Numbered from the stretch's first letter, positions 52,043 through 62,213 are shown. The stretch: DNA of 64,000 bases from Phymatolithon calcareum (GCA_977006965.1 OZ345357.1:3038001-3102000), one strand, 5' to 3'. Translations and numbers: made by a program. Notes: generated from the letters alone by a model not told the origin.

Positions 52043-52843
52043 TTAATCGACCTTCTTTGTAACATGCACGCTTATTCCTTTCATGACACCTTGCACAGTC
52101 ACGGTCTTGGACCCGAAAACCTTCTCCATGAGCGCATCGCACCGTACGGGTTCGCCAGGCGGTCCCTTTAAGTTGTTGCCCTTAATGTAATCCCAAACAG
52201 ACTTGATAATTTCCTGACGTGGCAGCTCCTTCTGGCCGCCGCACAAGGCAGAAAGTTCATCAGAAAGCAGTACTGGTTTAAATAGACGCGTACCAGCAGC
52301 GCGGTCACGGTCCGAACGTTCCTTGTCCGAGCCTGATTTTCGCTTTGACTTCGAAGGCTCCTTTTGCTTCGGCACGTAGTTGGCGAGGTACTCTTTCTCA
52401 ATCTTCGCCGCCTGCTCGAGGTATCGCCCTCCAACTTCCTCCGGCTTCATGAGATGCTTGGAGATGTACTTGCTTATTTCCAGAATGGTGCACTTCTCGA
52501 CGCCAAGAAGATCGCCAAGCTTTTCATCACAAATAATCATGGTCTTGTTGTTCGGATCCTGTAGCTCGCGCTCCCGGGCGTACGCGACAATACTCTTGAG
52601 GACGTCAGAGCGCGGCTGGGCACGGTCTTCGACAAAACTCTTCAGCTTCTCCGAGGGTACCATAGGACGAATAATGGCTGGCATGCGCGAAAGCTTCTTT
52701 AATTTAGGCGGCACAGCGGCGGAGACGTCCATGCGAGGAGCAGTAGCATGGATGCGCCGAACAGCGGAGAACAACAGCCTCTTGTGTCCGCCAAAGAACG
52801 GGTGTGCAAAAGCTCCCACAGTTTCCACAGCTCTCCTCGCCAT
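52043..52843 (-). CDS. Double-SWIB/MDM2-domain protein, probably organellar
   Basis: Two SWIB domains in tandem make up most of the 266 residues. The first is at about 55-135 (IIRPMVPSEKLKSFV through CTILEISKYISKHLM), the second at about 180-266 (LFKPVLLSDELSALCGGQKELPRQEIIKSVWDYIKGNNLK to ISVHVTKKVD). A Lys/Ser/Arg-rich linker (KSKRKSGSDKERSDR) lies between them. SWIB domains occur in chromatin remodellers and, in plants and algae, as small organellar nucleoid proteins. Here the N-terminus MARRAVETVGAFAHPFFGGHKRLLFSAVRRIHATAPRMD is basic and amphipathic like a mitochondrial or plastid presequence, which favours the organellar kind. I choose the ATG at 52843 (AACATGGCG); the open frame continues upstream in low-complexity sequence with other Met codons (52043-53107). 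Confidence 0.82.
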   Translation of the reverse strand: MARRAVETVGAFAHPFFGGHKRLLFSAVRRIHATAPRMDVSAAVPPKLKKLSRMPAIIRPMVPSEKLKSFVEDRAQPRSDVLKSIVAYARERELQDPNNKTMIICDEKLGDLLGVEKCTILEISKYISKHLMKPEEVGGRYLEQAAKIEKEYLANYVPKQKEPSKSKRKSGSDKERSDRDRAAGTRLFKPVLLSDELSALCGGQKELPRQEIIKSVWDYIKGNNLKGPPGEPVRCDALMEKVFGSKTVTVQGVMKGISVHVTKKVD

Positions 52844-53119
52844 GTTTCTGCCGTGGTCGCGACTTTCCGGAAGATGGTCTTGGTAAGGATGAACTCGGAA
52901 CAGACGAAAACGGAACAGACGACCGCGGTATCGTATCGACTTCTTCAATCTCCCCCTTCTCTTCACGCGAGATCCATTTTTTTCGAAAAAATAAATGCCA
53001 CGTTGCAAAACTTTATTGCAGTTTGTAAACCATGTCCCGCCAAAAACATACCCCATGCAACCACCAGGCCGTCCTGAACGCATTGATCTGCAGCTGAGGC
53101 AGGCCACAGCAAGCTTGAC
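52844..53119. promoter_or_regulatory. Divergent intergenic space, 276 bp
   Basis: Short space between the double-SWIB gene (reverse) and the RAD51AP1-like gene (forward). Contains repeated CGGAACAGACGA/CGAACTC words near 52890-52925 and an A-rich run at 52980-52990. It must hold both promoters. Confidence 0.35.
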
Positions 53120-54481
53120 ATGTCCTCGAGGCGCCGAGCGCGAAGAAGCTACATCGAAGTACCAGACTCAGATTCTGACGATGATTTTCTGATTCCAGAC
53201 TCTTTAAATTCTGTGCCTTCCACGGGCGAATCACGCTTGAAGAGATCGAAAGCAACGTCTCGTGTAGCGGAGAATAATCCGTCAACTAACCTTCGCGGAG
53301 CTGATGTGAAAAAGGAGTCTTCCGCGGAGCAGCATTCGCCTAACGGTGCTGCTATCATTGACGTTGATTCGTCGTTTGTTCCCAAGGTGGGGGAGCATAA
53401 TCAATCAGAAGGTGTGTTTTTGTGCCACCGCCTGCACTTCAGAAGACAATATTTCTTTGATCGTAATACTGACTTTGTTTCTTTCGGAGTTCCTGGTGTG
53501 TGCGGGTAAATACGAAAAGGCGGGAGAGGAAGAAGAATCGAAACAGCTCAAAAATCGCGAAATCAAAGCTCAAAGCATGACGATGACGACGATTTTAATT
53601 TCGACGAAGTGGTGATTGAAGAAGGTAACGAATCAGATTCAGATGTTGAAATACGGTGGCGGAAACCGAAACCTGTGGAATCGTCATTGAAAGCAGACCC
53701 AGTGCGACAGTCAACTGAGAAAAGCGAAATCAGCGACGATGTTGGCGACGGAAACAGTACCGAAAAAATTTCGACAATGAACAAGGATGTTCCGAAGTAC
53801 GTCGATGATAGTGATGGAAGCTTCAACATGGGAGGTGAACCGAGCGACAGCGACGATTCCTCTTCAGAGTTTGAAATAGAATTGCCGAAGAAGAGGACGC
53901 CTGCGAAGAAGAAAAGTCCTCTCCTGTCAAAACCTGTCCCACCAAAGACGATTGGTGCCAAGTCTCATCGATCTCCGGCAAGAAGTATGGTCAACAAAGA
54001 GAAGCGTGCCGTGAAGCACGACGACGACAGCGATGACAGCTTCAACATGGAAGACGACGTGAGCGAGGGCGAAGACTCTTCGGAGTTTGAAACGGATGCA
54101 CCAAAGAAGGCGATGACTGGAAAGAAGGGGACTCCCGCTCGGCAGAGGCCAGCACCGTCTAAGAAAGTAGCATCAAAAACGGCGCCCCGTCGAGTGTCGG
54201 CACTGAAAGGCATACAGAAACCGGCATCGACTGGTGCTCAGAAAACGGCATTGAAGGCTATGCAAAGCGCTACAGGAAGCATGGGGAGCAAGAGACTTGG
54301 GGCAAGACCTGTACTGAAACCGAAATTGAGCAAGGTTGAAAAACCTGATGGTTCAGGGCGTCAGGGGCTTGCAAGGCCAAGCGCTCCGTTGACGTCTTCG
54401 AGCGGTCCGAGATATCGATCGGGGCTCTCTCGAAAGCAGCCGATTTCTACTAGGCTTCATTCATATTTGACACCGCCATAA
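53120..54481 (+). CDS. RAD51AP1-like acidic/basic disordered protein, two exons
   Basis: Exons 53120-53411 and about 53520-54481 (intron of about 108 bp, donor GTGTGTT; the acceptor AAAAG is inferred from phase) give about 417 residues, mostly disordered. The start, SSRRRARRSYIEVPDSDSDDDF, resembles the N-terminus of RAD51AP1. Two internal repeats, DDSDGSFNM and DDSDDSFNME, are each followed by Ser/Glu clusters and by Lys/Pro-rich basic stretches. The C-terminus, YRSGLSRKQPISTRLHSYL, resembles the short RAD51-binding motif that ends RAD51AP1. RAD51AP1 stimulates RAD51-mediated D-loop formation. The similarity is short at both ends only, so it could instead be another acidic chromatin protein. 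It starts close to, and diverges from, the SWIB gene. Confidence 0.55.
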
Positions 54482-56710
54482 CTTTCTTGCTACAAGTGCA
54501 GCCCAACTTTTGAGTGCTGTATTAAAATTACGCAGTCTAACGATCCACCACGCTTCCCCTCATTTTATTTCTCGGTACCACCAGCCAATGGCCCTCGTTT
54601 GTCTTTCGTTTGCTTATGGGTTTGCAAATCAGTGTTCGCCGAGCACGCACGCTTGTAATATTCCGTTCTCTTTGGTGCAACTACGGAATTTGTTGTTTCT
54701 CGGGAGGGAGGCAGGTCATAAAGATGGCTTCAATTTGAAAATGTTGCTGCACCGGATCAAAAAGACTTAGAACTTACGCTTGTGATTGTCGATCGCCGCA
54801 TTCCCAACAGTTGTAAAGTGTACTGCACGAGTCTCGCTACGGCGCGGAAATGCAACGGACACATGCTTCCTTCGGCACTGCTCAGAGTTGTTCGCGATGT
54901 GAGGGCTTATTGAGCTTACATGCATGCTCCTCCAAACGGTGATGTTTGTCTGAAATCGGCAGTATGTGCTAGTCAGCCAGTGTTGTGATAGCGTAAAGCC
55001 GGGCGGGCAGATTGCGGACCATTGTATGTTGGCAAGATCGTAGGTTCTTTCTTGGCTTGTGGTACGTACTTTGTAAAGTTCCGATGGGACGAACTGATTT
55101 CAGCCAAGCACTTTGCCCAGCGGCATTTCCTCTTGTGCATAGAAGATATGCTATTGGAGAATGTCGAAGTAACGCGTGGATAGCCTGAAAGAACGGATCC
55201 ATTTTCAAACAGTTCACTTCAGATCTATCAAATCAACATCACTGTCTCTGCACTGCAAATGAAAACGTTCTTCTTCCGCATCTGTCCTCCCAAATCACCA
55301 ATTCTGTGTCCAGTGCCTCGAATCTGCACCCATTGCAGCTATGCACCGCCGCACAAATCCGTCGCTACACCGCGTTTAGCACGCATGATGTCTCCAGAGA
55401 ATTGAGTTAAATCGTATATCTCCGTCATCGGAAAAGGACACGCGCATCCTGGTCTGCGCGTTCTGAAAAATAAACGAATGGATAGTACAGTAATTGAAAA
55501 TTCGAGAGTGAAAACAGTACGCGGCTGCTCTCCCAATGACAACTACACTCAATCATTTGCAGGTCCGTCCGTCCGCAGACTTCTTTCTTTCCTCCTTATT
55601 TGGCAAGTTCAGAATGAGGATCCTCAATGTGGAGGTCTTGTTCTGGTCAGAATTAAGCAACCCTCAGATTGCTGCATTGCATGGAAGCGCATGGTTAGCA
55701 AATCTCGATTGAGCCAATATCGTAGAACCATGGGTTTGGCTGTAAGACAAAGGTTCTTTGGAACAGCCAAAGATATTCGACTTGCCCCAAAGGTGCACTT
55801 TTCAGTAAGTGGACGTGAAGATTCGCTAAATCAAACTGTCCCAGTTCTTCCACGAAGAAGTCCCAATCAAGCACTCAAGGATAACAAAAATGGGAGCGAT
55901 TTATCCCCATCGCCTACTCACGGGCCGCCAACTACGTCTTGTACGCTCCCCCTTGATTTGATTTACCGCTTCCAGTCCCCTTGTCCCTATACTTTGAACT
56001 ATAATCCTTCCCATGGCCTCTCTTTCTTAACTGTAACCTTTTTGATAAAACACGACTGCGAATATGTGAGAGTAACCCATGAGAAACTGACTGTGTTTTG
56101 AATCTGAAACATTTTACGGTGTTGCTACACGGAAGAGCTGAAGGTTCGCGACGGGTTCGTTCGAAAAATGAGTTCAGCAAACAAATATCGGCAAACCACT
56201 TACGCCCGGTCCACGTAAATTGATCGTGATTAATCAAGTCAGTAAATCCGTTCTTGCCCACTGTCTTATTGTTGGTACATTCAGACATGGCCGTGCATTT
56301 TGAAAACTATATTGCATTTCCATTGCTCCCGGCCAAACCGGTCCTTCGACCTCAACTGCCTTGTCCTGCTCTGTGGCCGTATTTATCTAAATTTCAGGGC
56401 ATCCTCAAGATCTGAGACGCTTGACCGTCGTTTGAATAACTCTTCTCCATTCTAGATCATAATTACAAAAACATAAAACGGGCTTCTATCTAAAAACTGC
56501 CAAAATCATAATACTGCAAAGTCCAGCCCCCGCTCTCCCCTCGCTCTTTATTTGTCGACCTCTCAACCTCCTCAGAGCATAAGACATCCATTTCTCAACC
56601 CGGCCCTTGAACGAGCTTCCAATGATCTGAAAACCCAAACGTCAACGAAACCTCTCACGTGACACCCACATCTGACAACCGCGAAGACGAATATCGCTTT
56701 CTAGCAAACA
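54482..56710. other. Gene-poor region, about 2.2 kb
   Basis: No gene supported. The longest frame (55478-56101, 207 codons) starts inside AT-rich sequence, is Ser-, Arg- and Pro-rich and matches nothing I recognise, so I leave it out. The last 200 bases are C- and T-rich (around 56530-56660), probably the leader of the RWP-RK gene. TACAGTA occurs once (about 55486). Confidence 0.45.
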
Positions 56711-57685
56711 ATGTCGACTTGCGAAGGGGATAATGACCTCTTTATTGTACCGGAAAGGGATCCAAACGGAAACGAGGTACTGGATCAAATCATTGTGGAT
56801 GATGTCCACAACCCACGCTGGCCTATTATTCCGTCCGACGGCCTCCCGCCCCTTTCACCGACGAATAGCACCGAAGACAAGATACCGTACTCGAACCTCC
56901 TTTCCGACCGCTTTGTGCCCGCGGACGATTTGTATTCTGGTGCACCAACGTTATTCGGTGGGGATGAAGCGATCACTCAGCACAATCTTTTCTCGACCAA
57001 GTTGATGGACCCTCCTGGCTTGCAGGACGGGGGCTTCGACTCGCTGTGTAAGAATGAAGCCCGCCAATGCGAGAGCTCTGCTTCCCTCTCTACCGCGTTG
57101 CCGTATGACCAGGCAGTAGGCAGAGATGAGGTCACAACACGCGAGGATAGCGATGGTGAATTTCAGTTCTCATCTAAGGATGGATCCTCTTCCAAGTCTT
57201 CTTCCATGGATGCCGAGGGAATGAGCGCTGTAACTATTGACTCGGGCATTAACGAGTTTATCAAGACTCCATTCAACGATGAATATTACGACTCGGCGCC
57301 GCAGAAGAGAAAGGTGCAGAAGCCACCGACCACGGCGGGTATAACTCTCGACAACCTCAAGGCAGTGTTTGGACTTGAGAGACCTGAGGCTGAAAAGAGG
57401 TTAGGCTTGAAGCGTACCACATTTTCGAACCTTAGCCGGTACTATGGGATCTCGAAATGGCCGTTTCGGACGATTCGGGATGCAACCAACAGGAAAGAGG
57501 CAAATGATATCGCGCTGAGGGACAAGAACTTATCGAAGGAAAAAAGGAAGAAGCTGCTGCGGCAGCAGATGCACTTGCAAGGTGTGATCAACCTGATGTA
57601 CTCCGATCCGAGCCAGAGCAAGGACTCAAACACCTTGGCGGTACTAATGAATATTGTCTCGTCTCGAGATGAGGGAAACTATTGA
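56711..57685 (+). CDS. RWP-RK-domain transcription factor (divergent)
   Basis: RWP-RK proteins control nitrogen responses and gamete or egg-cell fate in green plants and algae and also occur in red algae and slime moulds. The 324-residue single-exon protein has a long acidic, Ser-rich N-terminus and one DNA-binding domain at about 209-263. It begins AGITLDNLKAVFGLERPEAEKRLGLKRTTF and ends YYGISKWPFRTIRD. The hallmark RWPxRK is KWPFRTI here (249-255), so the first Arg and the final RK are altered, while Trp250 and Pro251 remain. A Lys-rich, possibly coiled region (KNLSKEKRKKLLRQQ) follows. No GAF/RWP-N or PB1 domain is seen, so it is not NIN-like. The DNA-binding fold is likely; target genes are unknown. 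Confidence 0.75.
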   Translation: MSTCEGDNDLFIVPERDPNGNEVLDQIIVDDVHNPRWPIIPSDGLPPLSPTNSTEDKIPYSNLLSDRFVPADDLYSGAPTLFGGDEAITQHNLFSTKLMDPPGLQDGGFDSLCKNEARQCESSASLSTALPYDQAVGRDEVTTREDSDGEFQFSSKDGSSSKSSSMDAEGMSAVTIDSGINEFIKTPFNDEYYDSAPQKRKVQKPPTTAGITLDNLKAVFGLERPEAEKRLGLKRTTFSNLSRYYGISKWPFRTIRDATNRKEANDIALRDKNLSKEKRKKLLRQQMHLQGVINLMYSDPSQSKDSNTLAVLMNIVSSRDEGNY

Positions 57686-58334
57686 CGATAGATAGGTTGA
57701 TTGAGGTGACCTGCAACGGGGGGGGGCTTTAAGAGTGCTCTTCTTTGTGTAGAGCGTCATTGACCTGCGTTGTAACTCTAGCTACAGTAGTCTAACACAT
57801 TATTTTATATCAAGAGCTATCTTTATTTGATTTGATAACATCACCGTTAGCCCCGAGTGGACAAATAGACAAGATATTATTGCATGGAATCGTTCTTTCC
57901 GTCGATATCAATGCAAAACATGGGAACCCAGACAAGTGTTGGCTTGGTTTGGACTTCTGTACATTAAAGAGCGTACCACGCACTGCTTTTGTAGCCACTA
58001 GTTGCCCACTCTCCGCGTACATCTGGTTCTGTGTGTCTTAAAAGTGTCTGTGTTCACGACAGGATTGAAATCTTCTTCAAACACACTTATGCAGCTGTGC
58101 CAACTCATTTCCGATTTTCTAGAGCGCAACATCAGAAAACACTGATCGGGTTCCAAGTTCCAGCACCAGAGTAACGTTTAGCCAAATGTGAGATGCTCGG
58201 AAGTCCTCCGCCAAGATGTCACGATGAGGAGGAACAAATCGACACTTGCAACATATGTTTCTTTCTTTATTGTGGAAAGATCGCTCACGCAAAAGGTAAG
58301 CGTCTGAAACTGTTTGAAAACAGCTTCTCATTGT

Positions 58335-58810
58335 TCAGAACTTGAGAACGTCTAGTGGTTTCTCTCGGCATAATTCTCCTGCAGTCTTGGTTCCCATTCG
58401 TCCAATAAACTTGTGTCTGGAGGCAGAGCGTCCACCACAGCGTAGCAACAGGTGTTCAACTGTTTCGTTACGGCCGGCATTACACATCTTGCATACTGGA
58501 TCGTACGCCAATGCATCCAAGTTGCCCCCATTGTGAAAAGCGGCCACAAGAGGGATACGGCCACCTATCAGCTGGTGTAAGATCACTTCAACTCGTCTGT
58601 GCGATATTGGAAAGCCGTCGAGAAGTGTCGGGATAGCGATAGGATTGGGTTTGAAAGATGGTTTGATGACTGATGTCGCCACCTCGCGTGCCAGCGGGAC
58701 TGTTGGGCAATATATCTGCCTTTCGCACAGCGTGTTGAGAAAGCGTACTCCCGCGAACAGACTACGTTGGCTGCTTATGTTGCCGAGCGTAGCATGTATT
58801 TCGTTTGCAA
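58335..58810 (-). pseudogene. Remnant of a non-LTR retrotransposon ORF2 C-terminus
   Basis: The reverse strand is open from about 58810 to a stop at 58335 with no suitable ATG. It encodes the end of a reverse-transcriptase-type ORF: RVEVILHQLIGGRIPL followed by the zinc-knuckle-like CKMCNAGRNETVEHLLLRCGG (C-x2-C-x9-H-x4-C), typical of the zf-RVT tail of LINE proteins. Upstream of 58810 the frame is closed by a stop, and I do not see the FADD-type catalytic core. It is therefore a truncated and decayed copy. The strand and position show that the lost 5' part would lie to the right. Confidence 0.55.
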
Positions 58811-59960
58811 AACATCAGACGTGTGATCTTCCTTCACAACTATGCAATCCATCTATTGAGCGTCTTTGTGGACGTAGACGCCGTGATCTCCGATTACTGC
58901 AAATTTGCGTCGTGGCATCTAACCGAGATGATCAAGGAACAATTGAAGTTCGCCAAGGTAGTAAGTACCATACTTGCAGTCCTAGCCCCGTGCGCTGAGA
59001 ATGCAGTTAGTGCGTCAATAATCCAACACTTGCAGATGGAACCAAAGTAAAATGGAAACCAAGTGTCTGATTGTGTCCTTGCGATGTCATTTCCCGTTCT
59101 TTGTGGTACAGCGCTTTCTTCATTTCATTCGAATTTCACTGGATGATTGTGTTCTTCATGCCACTCACGCACTACGAGTGCTGAAGGACTGTTCCAATGT
59201 GTGGATATGTCCCAGTTGCAGACCGTCTCAGCATTCAGGCATTCATCTTCCGAAGCGTGCAGTGGGCAGCCGGGACAGTTGGATGTTTGCTTCCTTCAAA
59301 GTTCCCTCTTTTATATATATGCTGTAGCTCAGCACGAGGCATATTCTCCTAAAATCGCTACAAGCTTGCAACGACAACAGGAACTCAATGGATTGTACCG
59401 CTTTGGGACTAGGAACACGGTGCTGCAGAGCTGTAGACAAAAATCCTTGGGCGCTAGAGCCGGTTTCGTGGAAGTCACGCTGAAACGTAATTCCACGTAA
59501 TACTTCTGTTGCAGTGTTCGCGTTTTTCCTGCAGCCATATTGAATTGTTTCGTGCTACTTTTTCGGTCACTTTTGAAGTGAATGCACTAAACTTGTTACT
59601 TCACCGGTTCTTTCCAAAGGAGACGATTTTCAACGAGCCCTTGTGCACACAGTAATAAGCTAACGTGAGCCTCGAGTCACGTACTTTGTCACTTGCGAAA
59701 TTTCACGTAACCTCGATCGACCAAGAGTTCGTAATTTTCACGAAATCTAATTTCATGAAAGTATAAAAATATTGAATCTTGCTCTACATGGACACTTGAT
59801 TGGACTGTGCTTCAAACCTCCAACCCACATTAGAAACTTTCACCGAATATAATATGGTATGATAAGCTGCGCTGGACAAGAATTTTCAAAACTTCACATG
59901 CAAAACCCGTTATTTTTATCAGTTGACAGAAATTTCTATGAAAATTCTAGGTTACGCAGG

Positions 59961-60021
59961 CAGTTTATGAAAGGCAGCAGAGGGTGCGCAATACGCACCC
60001 TCTGCCGCCTTTCATAAACTG
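59961..60021. repeat. Inverted repeat, 28 bp arms, 5-base loop
   Basis: Arms 59961-59988 and 59994-60021 are reverse complements with a single mismatch; the loop is CAATA. The stem is GC-rich near the loop (AGGGTGCG). It lies about 270 bp upstream of the RNF10 start and could be in its promoter or 5' leader, or be an independent small RNA hairpin. Confidence 0.88.
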
Positions 60022-60290
60022 TCGAGCCCAATACCCTTGCGCCATCTCTCCTACTATTGTGCCCTCATTTCGCTTGATTGACCCACACAGCTGTGCCCGC
60101 CCTCCTGCGAGACGGCTTCCTTGTCCGACACACCGCAGACGTCCTAGCGCTTACCTTCCGCACTCTTTTTGTCGCCATTTCCCCGGTTGAAGCTTGCCTG
60201 CACTATCTTCCTTGCCCAACCGTGTTCAGCTCTCCAAATACCCCGAAACGGTTTTGCAACCGTTTCAAAATGGCTACTCCCGAATGAACG

Positions 60291-62213
60291 ATGCCACCTT
60301 CCTCACAACTCACTCCCGCGCGTGCGCGCCCTGTCGCGCTCTCCGTCGCGTCGCCGCACTCGGTCACCATGGACAACGGCCGCCCTGTCAGCCGTGAATC
60401 TCGTCGCTCAGGCCGCTCCCGCCCTGTAGCTGTGCCCGCTGACGTCGTACTGAACTTCTCTGGCTATGAGGCGACTCGCCCGTCGCAGCAAGACTCCCCG
60501 CCATCGGCGCGCCCCTCAGGACGTTCCAAAGGGTCTCGCACGCGGCCGCGTCCACATGACCACTTTGTCACCGCGAATTGCCGCTTCGCCGTTAATCCTG
60601 ACCTCGCCCCAGCTCTGTCGAACAACCTAGTGGACGCGGACGCACCGCTGGAGTGGGGCGTCGTGGATGTGGTCTTTGTGGAACGTGAGGCAACGCAGGA
60701 GGCAGCCCATACCTGCCCTATCTGCCTTCAGAATCTGTCCTGTCCTAAGATTACGCCGTGCGGACACACGTTTGACCATGTATGCCTGCTTCAACATGTC
60801 GCGTTCTCTGACACCGAAAGCTCCTCGGGTGCCGATGTCAAGTGTCCGCTTTGCAGCAACCGCTTCGGCGTGGACTCCATCAAGAATGTCGTTTTCCGCG
60901 AGGTCTGTCCCGTCCAGGTCGGCACCATGTGTGATATGGCTCTAGTCTCAACTCTTGGCAAACGTACCATCGCCGTACCGTTCTCCCCCGCCGCTGTACA
61001 CGATGTTCCTGCGCAAGTTGATTCTTTTGACCGCATGTTTTCTCGTTTTTTATATGCTTCGCGCCCCTTTCTTCTCGACATGCTCTCCGAAATGTCCAGT
61101 GACTTGCGCAACACACTCTCCCAAGAGCCATCCTTGAAGCCGTTTGTCGACCAGGCCAGTCGCGATATCAAATCCACCCGCCAGTCCATTCGCCGCCGCA
61201 GCTCGCGGGAGAGCCGGCCAGCATCAATGCTACCGGTTAGCAGTTCTGTTGCTCCGGACATACCGCTTGTCAAGGATTCACAATGCTCACCGCAATCTCT
61301 GGAGTTCGAGCCTGGGCATAGTGATCAACTATCACGCGCTTCACCAGAAGGACGGTCTCTATCCAAGCTGCGCCTCTTTTACCAGGCTCAAGACGGGCAG
61401 AATGTTTATCTGCACCCTGTGAACCACCGCTGTCTCTTATTCGAACACGGTGGTGATTTGACAGGTGCTAAAACGCACCTTGCCGGTCAGGTTGTGGAGA
61501 TTGAGAGACACACAATGGACGAGATTTTGCGAAAAAGATACCGGTTTTTGAGGCATTTGCCGAAGGGATGTGAATTTGTTCTCGTTGAGCTTGACTTGTC
61601 CGGAGTCTTATCAAAAGAAACAATGGCTCATTTCAAAAATGAGCTGAGTGCCCGTGAGGCGGCAAGGATCCGCAAAAAGAAAAAGAACGAGAAAGAGAGC
61701 CGCCGTGTGAGCCAGATGCAGACTGAGTCGTTGCAGGATTATTTCCGGAGTGGAAGCAGGCGCGAGCAGAACGGGTTTCGCAATGCCCCCGTGGATCGAA
61801 ACGACGAGACTAGCTTCCCGGCTCTGGGGGGTGCTGAGTCTGTAGTGGAGAGTGGTGAAGCGCCACCGCCGGACATTACCGCGGAAGCCATCCCGACCGC
61901 TGTCACACGAGCGGGAGCAGCCGGCGATGTAGCCTCGTCTCCGGGAAGTGCTTGGGGCGGGGCTGAAATTTCAAGCTACTCTGCCATAACATCGAACATG
62001 GGTCTCTTTCCCACTCTCGGAGCCGCGACTGGCTCTGTTGGGGCGTCTCCGCCAAGTCCACTGCGTGGGGCTTGGGCTACTACTCCGCACGTAGCCAGTA
62101 GCGAAGTGCCTACGGGGGCGTCCCATGGACGAGAAACGCGCCGTCATCGCAAGTCAAACGGTAGACAAACTTTTACACTTCTGTCCAACGCTGGCAGCCC
62201 ATATCGTCGCTAG
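60291..62213 (+). CDS. RNF10: RNF10/Mag2-type RING E3 ubiquitin ligase
   Basis: RNF10 ubiquitinates 40S proteins uS3 and uS5 on stalled ribosomes. The 640-residue single-exon protein has the family layout: disordered Arg/Ser/Pro-rich N-terminus, HFVTANCRFAVNP and WGVVDVVFVE, then a RING at 142-188. Downstream are the conserved FYQAQDGQNVYLHPVNHRCLL and RYRFLRHLPKGCEFVLVELDL, and a basic coiled region (AARIRKKKKNEKESRRVSQ). The RING ligands are C142, C145, C157, H159, C165, C185 and C188. The fifth position, normally Cys, is Asp162 with His163 next to it, which is unusual. Start choice: ATG 60291 (weak context) or ATG 60369 (ACCATGGA, stronger), the latter removing 26 residues. A short upstream ORF at 60270 may reduce translation. 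Confidence 0.9.
   Translation: MPPSSQLTPARARPVALSVASPHSVTMDNGRPVSRESRRSGRSRPVAVPADVVLNFSGYEATRPSQQDSPPSARPSGRSKGSRTRPRPHDHFVTANCRFAVNPDLAPALSNNLVDADAPLEWGVVDVVFVEREATQEAAHTCPICLQNLSCPKITPCGHTFDHVCLLQHVAFSDTESSSGADVKCPLCSNRFGVDSIKNVVFREVCPVQVGTMCDMALVSTLGKRTIAVPFSPAAVHDVPAQVDSFDRMFSRFLYASRPFLLDMLSEMSSDLRNTLSQEPSLKPFVDQASRDIKSTRQSIRRRSSRESRPASMLPVSSSVAPDIPLVKDSQCSPQSLEFEPGHSDQLSRASPEGRSLSKLRLFYQAQDGQNVYLHPVNHRCLLFEHGGDLTGAKTHLAGQVVEIERHTMDEILRKRYRFLRHLPKGCEFVLVELDLSGVLSKETMAHFKNELSAREAARIRKKKKNEKESRRVSQMQTESLQDYFRSGSRREQNGFRNAPVDRNDETSFPALGGAESVVESGEAPPPDITAEAIPTAVTRAGAAGDVASSPGSAWGGAEISSYSAITSNMGLFPTLGAATGSVGASPPSPLRGAWATTPHVASSEVPTGASHGRETRRHRKSNGRQTFTLLSNAGSPYRR

Larger units (their letters stand above)
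57686..60290. other. Gene-poor region with LINE remnant and hairpin, about 2.6 kb
   Basis: Right of the RWP-RK gene there is a run of nine G residues (57718-57726), then AT-rich non-coding sequence, a reverse-strand LINE-like remnant (about 58335-58810), a stretch without features, and a long hairpin (59961-60021) just upstream of the RNF10 gene. The last 250 bases are C-rich and probably belong to the RNF10 leader; they include a 5-codon upstream ORF starting at 60270. Confidence 0.5.

Noticed and set aside
55478-56101. 207-codon open frame on the + strand
   Set aside because: Long for chance but rich in Ser, Pro and Arg, without a recognisable domain, in AT-rich gene-free sequence; start is embedded in TACAGTA-rich DNA. 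Transcript evidence would be needed.
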